This document shows positions 57,925 through 64,000 of a DNA stretch of 64,000 bases, one piece after another. Each line of letters begins with the position of its first letter. The stretch's first letter is position 1. The stretch comes from Oleiagrimonas sp. C23AA (GTDB lineage: Bacteria; Pseudomonadota; Gammaproteobacteria; Xanthomonadales; Rhodanobacteraceae). The notes below the pieces were generated by a model. The model did not search any database and was not told the DNA's origin. It saw only the letters and a program-made list of their open reading frames with translations. The DNA is taken from positions 1 to 64,000 of the forward strand of contig NZ_JAARLY010000001.1 in assembly GCF_011759385.1 (NCBI RefSeq), given 5' to 3'. The position numbers were made by a program, and so were the translations under genes.

Positions 57925-60900
57925 ATGAGTGGCATGGATCGGCAGGGCAGCGTCATCGCGTTGATGGTGACCCTTTGGCTGGCGACGGCCAGCGCCAGCG
58001 CGGCTGATGGCCCCTTGAGCGTGCGGCGCATATCGCCCAGCGGGCAGGACGTGCCGCCCGGCAAGCAGCTGGTCATCCAGTTTGACCGGCCGATGGTCGC
58101 GCTGGGCGACATGAAGGTACGCGCCCCGTCCTTTCCAGTGCATATCAGCCCCGACCCGGGTTGTGAGTGGCGCTGGCTGGATACCAGCGAACTGTCATGT
58201 CGCATGCCGGGGCAGGGCACGTTGCGGCCGGCCACGCGCTACACGGTGAGTGTGGGCACCGCACTCAAGGCGCTGGACGGCACGCATCTGTCGCAGCCAC
58301 TGACCCGGCACTTCACCACGCAGCGACCCAAGGCGGAGTGGGCCTCGTTCCAGCGCTGGGCATCACCGGTGATGCCGGTGTATTCGGTGCGCTTCAACAT
58401 GCCGGTGACGGCGGCCGAGGTCGCCGCGCACCTGCTGTTTCTTGAGCCAAAATCCAGCAGTGGCGGCGTGCCGGCGAAAGTCACTCCATTCACTGCCAAG
58501 CGCCAGGGGCCGCTGTGGCTGCCGGTGCCGGGCGCGCCGGGCGCCATGCTGGAAGTGGCCAAGCCCTTACCGGATACGCCACTGGATGCACATCAGCCGG
58601 CTGGCAAGGCACGCCGGGTCTGGAAGGTGCAGCCGGCGCGTGCACTGGAAGCCGATGCCGACTATCAGATGCGGCTCACGGCGGGCCTGGCGACGCCGCT
58701 AGGTCAGTTGCCGGGTGAGCGCGGAGTCGTCAGGGGGGCGGAACATCTGCACACCTTTGGCGCCTTCACGTTCGAAGGCATCCAGTGCCGACGCGATGGC
58801 GCATACAAGTGGGTGGCGGTGGCTCCGGGCAGTCAAACCTCACCGCGCTGCGTGCCCGGCAGCATCCGCCTACGCTTCAGTGCGCCCGTGTCGCGCCGGG
58901 TGCTGGCGGCCAGTCAGTGGTCTCCCAAACCCGAGGTGAATCTAGCCGAGCGCTGGAAGCATTATCCGCAATGGTTTTTGCGCATGCCGCGCAGCCCGGG
59001 CGCCGGCGGCCAGGCGCACGATTACCCGCTGACCTTCCGCATGGGGGCGATGGGCGCTTACGCCGTGACCATTCCGGCGGGCGTGAAAGACCGCTTCGGC
59101 CGCACGCTGGCCAAGGCGAGCACGGTACGCTTTCGCACCGGACATTTTGAACCGTTCGCCGACCTGCCATCGTTGCCGGCGGTGCTGGAGGCCGGGTTGC
59201 CCACGGTAGCGCCGATCCGCTTCACCAATCTGGACCGCTTCGATTTTCGCTATCGCACGCTGCATGCCTCGGACCTGGGCGCGGCGATCATTGATGCCGG
59301 GCAGCCATCCGGCACCGATCTGCTCAAGCGCCCTGGGCTCAACGTGACGCACGATCACATCGCGCGCGGTTCGATGGGCGTGCGCTCGATGCTGGGTGGT
59401 CGCTCGGGTGTGTTGGCCGGGCGACTCAACTGGTCGGCGCCAAATCTGGACAGGCACATCGACCAGGCGCTGCTGCAGGTGACGCCGTACCAGGTGTTCG
59501 CCAAGCTTGGGCACTTCAATTCGCTGGTGTGGGTGAGCCGGTTCCAGGACGGCAAGCCGGTGGCCGGCGCGCAGGTGCGGCTTTTGAGCGGCCCACGCGA
59601 TGAGCTGATGCCGTTGCGCACGGCCGCCGGCCACAGCGTCACCACCGATGCCCAGGGGCTGGCCGTGCTGCCCGGTACCGATGCGCTGGGCAAGTCCTGG
59701 CTGCGCTCGTGGGGCAAACACGGGCGCGCTTTCTATGTCTCGATCGTCAGCGGCAAGGACATGGCCCTGCTGCCACTGGACTACAGTTTCCAACGCTCGG
59801 TGAGCGAGGCCAGTCACGGCGATTTCTGGTCGCGCCAGCAGCCGCGCTTTGGTCACATGCGCGTGTGGGCGGTCACCAGTCAGGGCATCTATCGGCCCGG
59901 CAGCGACGTGAAGTTGAGCGTGTTCGTGCGCAACCAGAACAACGCCTCGCTGGTGGTTCCGCCGGCATTGGATTACACGCTGAAAATCACCGACCCCACC
60001 GGCCATGTGGTGTTGAAAAAAGAGCATGCCAGGCTGGGCGCGTTTGGTGATCTGGACAGCCAGTGGCACGTGGGAGCCAACGCGCCCACCGGCTGGTACG
60101 ACGTCTCGCTGGCCTGGCCCACCAGCACAGGCACGGTCGAACAGCAGGCCGGGCGTTTCATGGTGACCGAGTTCGTGCCTTCGCCGTTCAAGGTGCAGGC
60201 CATGCTTGAAGGTGTGCGCTTTGGCCCGGGCGATCGGTTGCATGCCAGCGCCAGCGCGCGCCTGCACGCGGGGGGCCCGTACACCGATGCCAAGGTGCGC
60301 TTTACCACGCGGCTGGTGCGCAAGCCGTTCGCGCCTGACACACCACTGGCGTCGGGCTTCCAATTTGGCGGCATGGACCACGACACGCCGGATACGCGCA
60401 CGCTCGATCGCACCGACACCACACTGGATCATGCCGGCAACGCGTCACTGGCGCTGCCCCTGCCCGGCAACAGCGACATGATCTACGGCCAGGTGCAGGT
60501 CGAGGCGGCGGTGCAGTCATCGCGCGGCACGCGCGTGGCCGGTCACGCGCAGGCGGTTTACGCGGCGCGCGATCGCTTTGTCGGCCTGCGTACCGATAGC
60601 TGGCTGCAAACGGCGGAAAAGCCGTTCAGCGTGGAATATCTGGTGGTCGATCCCCAAGGCGCGGCGCAGGCCGGCAGCACGGTGGCGTTGAAGCTTGAAC
60701 GGCGCGTCATCAGTAGCGTGCAGGTGAAAAATGCCGCCGGTGAGTTCGAGCCGCAACAGAAAACCACCTGGCAGACCGAGGATCAATGTAAGGCGGTATC
60801 GGCCAAGGCACCGGCATCGTGCTCGCTGACGCCGTCCCATCCCGGCAGTTACCGCGTGCTGGCCAGTGTGACCGACACCGCCGGCCGTGTGCAGACCACG

Positions 60901-63771
60901 CAGCTTTCCACCTGGGTGGCCGGTGCCGGGCAGGTGCTTTGGCCGCAGGACAAGGGCGTGACGCTGGTGCCCGACAAGGCCCACTATCAGGTGGGCGACA
61001 CCGCGCACGTGCTGGTGCAGAACCCGTATCCGGGTGCGAAGGCGCTGATCACCGTGGAACGCTACGGCGTGCTGTGGAAGAAGATGCTGACGCTGCGTGG
61101 CGGTGCACCGGTGATCGACATTCCGGTGCGCAAGGCGATGTTTCCGGGCGCGTACCTTTCCGTGGCGATCTTCTCGCCGCGTGCGGCGCCGCCGGCTGAT
61201 CCGGATCTTGGCAAGCCGGAGGTCGCGCTGGGTTATCTGCCGCTGCATGTGCGCGGCAAAGGCGCGGCCCTGAAGGTGTCGGTGACGCCCGACCAACCCG
61301 TGCACAAGCCGCGTCAGACGGTGCAGGCCACCGTAAAGGTGCGCACCCAGCAGGGCCGCGCGCCGGGCCGCACGCGCGTGGTGGTCGCGGTGATCGATCA
61401 GGCCGTACTTGACCTGCTGCCGCACGGCGCCAAGACCTACAACCCGCTGACGCGCTTCTACGCGCCACCGCAGGCGCCGGACATCAGCAACTACAGCCTG
61501 GCCGAGCAGTTGATTACCCGCTTGCAGCCGCGCGACGGCAAGGGCGATACACCGGGCGGCGGTGGTGGCAGCGCGGGGCCCCATGTGCGCAGCCAGTTCA
61601 AGGCGGCGGTGTACTGGAACGCCACGCTCACCACCACGCCGCAGGGCGTGGTCAAGGTGCACTTCAAGCTGCCGGACAACCTGACCCGCTGGCGCATCAT
61701 CGCCGTGGCCATGTCGCCGGGCGCGGCGATGGGCTGGGGTGATGGCAGCGTGCGCGTGAATCTGCCGATCCAGCTGCAACCGGCGCTGCCCAACCAGGTG
61801 CATGTGGGCGATCAGTTCCAGGCCGGGTTCAGTACCACCAATCGCACCGACAAGTCACATGCAGTCACGGTGCATCTGCATGCTCAAGGTGCCATCCAGG
61901 GAGGCAATACCGCAGCGACAAGCCAGCTCAAGCTGACGTCCTTCGGGCACGGGCTGAGCTGGCTGCCGGTGACGGCCAATGCGCCCGGGCGCATTCGCTT
62001 CAGCGCCCGGGCCGAGTCCGGCGCGCTGGGCGACGCCATGACCACCATCATTCCGGTGCGCCGCGCCGTGGCGCGCGAAGTGGCCGCCGAGTACGGCAGC
62101 CTGACCGGCGATTCGGTGCAGGTGCCGGTAAAACTGCCGGCCGGTGCCGTGCCCGGTTCGGCCCGCTTGCAGGTGAATCTGGCGCCGACACTGCTGGGCC
62201 ATCTGGATGGCGCTTTCGCGCATCTTCGCGACGATCCGCTGCATACCTGGGAAATTCGCCTCAGCCGCGGCGTGCTGGCCAGCGATTACCTGCGTCTGAA
62301 GCCGGTGCTGGGCGATACCCTGGATTGGCCCGACGCGAAGGCGGATGTCGCCGATGTGCTCACGCGGGCGGCCGATTACCAGGCACCGGACGGCGGCATG
62401 GCGTTCTGGATTCCGCGCGACGATTTCGTCAGTCCCTATCTTTCGGTGTACACCGCCTTGGCCTTTAACTGGCTGCACGAAGCCGGCCACGCGCCGCCGG
62501 CCGGGGTGGTCAAGCGCCTGCATGCGTACTTGAAAAAACACATCATCGACAAGAGCGCCGCCGACAATGACGCGGTCGCCACCATTCTTCGGGTCGGCGC
62601 GATGGCCGCACTGGCGCCGCACGGCCAGCTGCCCAAGGGCAGTGTCGCCGGCATGCTGCCGCAGCTGTCCAAGCTCAATCTGTTCGGGCGTGCCTTGCTG
62701 TTGGATGCAGCGCTGGACAGCCACGATCACGACAGCGCCAAGGTGGTGCTCAACTCGCTGTTGTCGCAGGCCGATGAGTCGGCCGGCGAGCTTTCCTTCA
62801 ACGAGCCGCGCGCGGACGACTACGTGCAGCTGCTCGCCACGCCCTTGCGCGCCAACTGCACGGTGCTTGACGCGCTGGTGCGCTACAAGAGCGAGATCGG
62901 CGATAGCGGCTTGCTGGGCAAGACACCGCAGAAGTTGGTGCGCTGGATCAACGGCCAGCAGCGCAACGCCGGTGGCTGGCCCAACAGTCAGGAAAACGTG
63001 TTCTGCAGCACCGCGCTGGTGCATTACGCCGATGTCTACGAGACCCCGGTCAAGGCGCTATCCGGCACGGTGTCGATGGCCGGCCAAGCGCTGGGGCAGG
63101 TTCACTTTGCCTCGCGCCAGGCAGCGGGCAAGGCGATCACGCGGACCCTGGCCGCCGATACGGTCAAGGCGCCGTTCAAGCTGGTGGTTAAGCACGCGGG
63201 GCAGGGCCGGCTGTACTACGACGTGCGCCTTTCCTACGCCATGAAACCGCAGGCGCTGGGCGCGACTGATGCCGGCTTAAGTGTTGGGCGCGCGTATTTT
63301 GTCGAGCACGGCTCGCGTTGGACGCGGGTCAAGCCGGGCACGGTACTCAAGCGTGGCGATCTGGTGCGCGTGGAGCTGAGCGTGGATGCGCCGACCGAGC
63401 GCCATTACGTGGTGGTGGATGATCCCTTGCCAGGCGCCTTCGAAGCCGTGAACCGCCAGCTGGCCACCGCCATGGACAGCACGCCGGCCGCACAACCGGG
63501 TGTGGCGGTGCTGATGTTCGATGGCGGCGCCTGGCCCAATATGTCCATCGTCCAGGGTGGCTTCTACCATCGGGAAACGGCACTGGATGCGGTGCGCTTT
63601 TATGCCGATGACTTGCCGGCCGGTCACTACAAGTTGGTCTACAGCGCACAGGTGATCAGCGCCGGGCGTTTCATCGCGCCGGCATCGAGCGTGCGCGAGA
63701 TCTATCAGCCAGATGTGTTTGGTCGCGGCCGCGCGCAGCATCTGCGCGTGAAGGCGGTGACCACGCCGTGA
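57925..63771 (+). CDS. Bacterial alpha-2-macroglobulin, thioester motif lost
   Basis: A 1948-residue periplasmic protease trap. The signal peptide ends ATASASA. MG-type domains fill the first two thirds; the bait-like region is near residue 1200-1230 (GGGGGSAG). A2M landmarks are WNATLTTTPQGVVKVHFKLPDNLTRWRI and a C-terminal complement-like helical domain (VLTRAADYQAPDGGMAFW). At the thioester position, where relatives have C-L/W-E-Q, this protein has T1441-W-E-I1444, so no covalent trap can form. GAGGGCAG precedes the ATG. The stop overlaps pbpC, the known partner. Confidence 0.92.
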   Translation: MSGMDRQGSVIALMVTLWLATASASAADGPLSVRRISPSGQDVPPGKQLVIQFDRPMVALGDMKVRAPSFPVHISPDPGCEWRWLDTSELSCRMPGQGTLRPATRYTVSVGTALKALDGTHLSQPLTRHFTTQRPKAEWASFQRWASPVMPVYSVRFNMPVTAAEVAAHLLFLEPKSSSGGVPAKVTPFTAKRQGPLWLPVPGAPGAMLEVAKPLPDTPLDAHQPAGKARRVWKVQPARALEADADYQMRLTAGLATPLGQLPGERGVVRGAEHLHTFGAFTFEGIQCRRDGAYKWVAVAPGSQTSPRCVPGSIRLRFSAPVSRRVLAASQWSPKPEVNLAERWKHYPQWFLRMPRSPGAGGQAHDYPLTFRMGAMGAYAVTIPAGVKDRFGRTLAKASTVRFRTGHFEPFADLPSLPAVLEAGLPTVAPIRFTNLDRFDFRYRTLHASDLGAAIIDAGQPSGTDLLKRPGLNVTHDHIARGSMGVRSMLGGRSGVLAGRLNWSAPNLDRHIDQALLQVTPYQVFAKLGHFNSLVWVSRFQDGKPVAGAQVRLLSGPRDELMPLRTAAGHSVTTDAQGLAVLPGTDALGKSWLRSWGKHGRAFYVSIVSGKDMALLPLDYSFQRSVSEASHGDFWSRQQPRFGHMRVWAVTSQGIYRPGSDVKLSVFVRNQNNASLVVPPALDYTLKITDPTGHVVLKKEHARLGAFGDLDSQWHVGANAPTGWYDVSLAWPTSTGTVEQQAGRFMVTEFVPSPFKVQAMLEGVRFGPGDRLHASASARLHAGGPYTDAKVRFTTRLVRKPFAPDTPLASGFQFGGMDHDTPDTRTLDRTDTTLDHAGNASLALPLPGNSDMIYGQVQVEAAVQSSRGTRVAGHAQAVYAARDRFVGLRTDSWLQTAEKPFSVEYLVVDPQGAAQAGSTVALKLERRVISSVQVKNAAGEFEPQQKTTWQTEDQCKAVSAKAPASCSLTPSHPGSYRVLASVTDTAGRVQTTQLSTWVAGAGQVLWPQDKGVTLVPDKAHYQVGDTAHVLVQNPYPGAKALITVERYGVLWKKMLTLRGGAPVIDIPVRKAMFPGAYLSVAIFSPRAAPPADPDLGKPEVALGYLPLHVRGKGAALKVSVTPDQPVHKPRQTVQATVKVRTQQGRAPGRTRVVVAVIDQAVLDLLPHGAKTYNPLTRFYAPPQAPDISNYSLAEQLITRLQPRDGKGDTPGGGGGSAGPHVRSQFKAAVYWNATLTTTPQGVVKVHFKLPDNLTRWRIIAVAMSPGAAMGWGDGSVRVNLPIQLQPALPNQVHVGDQFQAGFSTTNRTDKSHAVTVHLHAQGAIQGGNTAATSQLKLTSFGHGLSWLPVTANAPGRIRFSARAESGALGDAMTTIIPVRRAVAREVAAEYGSLTGDSVQVPVKLPAGAVPGSARLQVNLAPTLLGHLDGAFAHLRDDPLHTWEIRLSRGVLASDYLRLKPVLGDTLDWPDAKADVADVLTRAADYQAPDGGMAFWIPRDDFVSPYLSVYTALAFNWLHEAGHAPPAGVVKRLHAYLKKHIIDKSAADNDAVATILRVGAMAALAPHGQLPKGSVAGMLPQLSKLNLFGRALLLDAALDSHDHDSAKVVLNSLLSQADESAGELSFNEPRADDYVQLLATPLRANCTVLDALVRYKSEIGDSGLLGKTPQKLVRWINGQQRNAGGWPNSQENVFCSTALVHYADVYETPVKALSGTVSMAGQALGQVHFASRQAAGKAITRTLAADTVKAPFKLVVKHAGQGRLYYDVRLSYAMKPQALGATDAGLSVGRAYFVEHGSRWTRVKPGTVLKRGDLVRVELSVDAPTERHYVVVDDPLPGAFEAVNRQLATAMDSTPAAQPGVAVLMFDGGAWPNMSIVQGGFYHRETALDAVRFYADDLPAGHYKLVYSAQVISAGRFIAPASSVREIYQPDVFGRGRAQHLRVKAVTTP

Positions 63772-64000
63772 GGCGACGAACGCGCCTGCTCGCGACCGGT
63801 GCTGCGCTGCTGCTGGTGGGCGGTGTGGCGCTGGCGTGGGCTACCTGGCGCCAGCTGATGCCCTTGCCCGCGCAGTTGACGCCCGTATCAGGAGGCGCCG
63901 CGCAGCAGGTGTTGGCGCGCGATGGTACGCCGCTCAATATGAGTTTTGGCCAGCGTCTCAACCGCACGCAGACACTGGCGCTGTGGCAGGTGCCACCGCT
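63768..64000 (+). CDS. pbpC: Penicillin-binding protein 1C, N-terminal part
   Basis: Seventy-seven residues are visible; the gene runs off the right edge. A basic start (MRRRTRLLATG), one membrane helix (AALLLVGGVALAWATW) and then QQVLARDGTPLNMSFGQRLNRTQTLALWQVPP, the usual beginning of the PbpC stalk before the transglycosylase. GTG start overlaps the A2M stop (GTGA). pbpC beside an A2M gene is the standard pairing of periplasmic A2M with wall repair. Confidence 0.88.
   Translation, partial: MRRRTRLLATGAALLLVGGVALAWATWRQLMPLPAQLTPVSGGAAQQVLARDGTPLNMSFGQRLNRTQTLALWQVPP

Overview
The window is GC-rich, densely coded bacterial chromosome. Several features point to a gammaproteobacterium of the Xanthomonadales (Lysobacterales), most likely near Rhodanobacteraceae: the run folC - SPOR protein - cvpA - purF, a bphO-bphP pair whose phytochrome ends in a PAS domain instead of a kinase, a CopL-like peptide ahead of copAB, and several families common in that order (DUF6491, a 'pathogenicity-like' small protein, the DUF3348/DUF802/OmpA/DUF2894 set). 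The assignment is inference from gene content; no rRNA or tRNA gene was seen.

Layout. 1-77 is the end of an IS3-family (IS150-like) element. 179-6338 holds an aminotransferase, malate dehydrogenase, a TipA-like MerR regulator with a clear autoregulatory operator, a secreted peroxiredoxin, a frameshifted AmiC-type amidase and tag. 5730-9246 is a tightly overlapping minus-strand operon (small membrane protein, heme oxygenase, bacteriophytochrome, DNA glycosylase). 9262-18384 carries tesB, ampD, an esterase, rlmKL, a His-rich exported protein, a DUF6491 protein, the ergothioneine pair egtB-egtD, a GFA protein and a DUF4396 protein. 18527-28737 has a DUF1206 protein, an exported esterase, a 7-bp tandem repeat array between inverted palindromic repeats, mfd, a GNAT protein, a cation diffusion facilitator, a DUF4386 protein, an Slp lipoprotein and rlmJ.

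28787-36630 is a carbon-metabolism block on the minus strand: fumC-sdhC-sdhD-sdhA-sdhB, a frameshifted TonB-like gene, then NAD-malic enzyme. SdhD has a long Asp/Lys-rich N-terminal extension. 36892-45197 is a plus-strand copper/heavy-metal block: CopL-like peptide, multicopper oxidase CopA, outer-membrane CopB, cytochrome c, an anion permease, a metal-sensing MerR and a P-type ATPase with three YHS domains. A small membrane protein follows, then folC, a double-SPOR protein, cvpA and purF (45561-50112), a DUF455 protein, a secreted nuclease and two small genes.

The most interesting part is 53359-57683, a four-gene, translationally coupled operon. It encodes a MotA/TolQ-like channel protein with a tail of more than 500 residues and a MotB/OmpA-like partner with an Asp at the start of its membrane helix. 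This architecture resembles the ZorA-ZorB stator of Zorya defence, but it sits with two uncharacterised soluble proteins (DUF3348, DUF2894) and no nuclease. The window ends with an alpha-2-macroglobulin that has lost its thioester motif and the start of pbpC.
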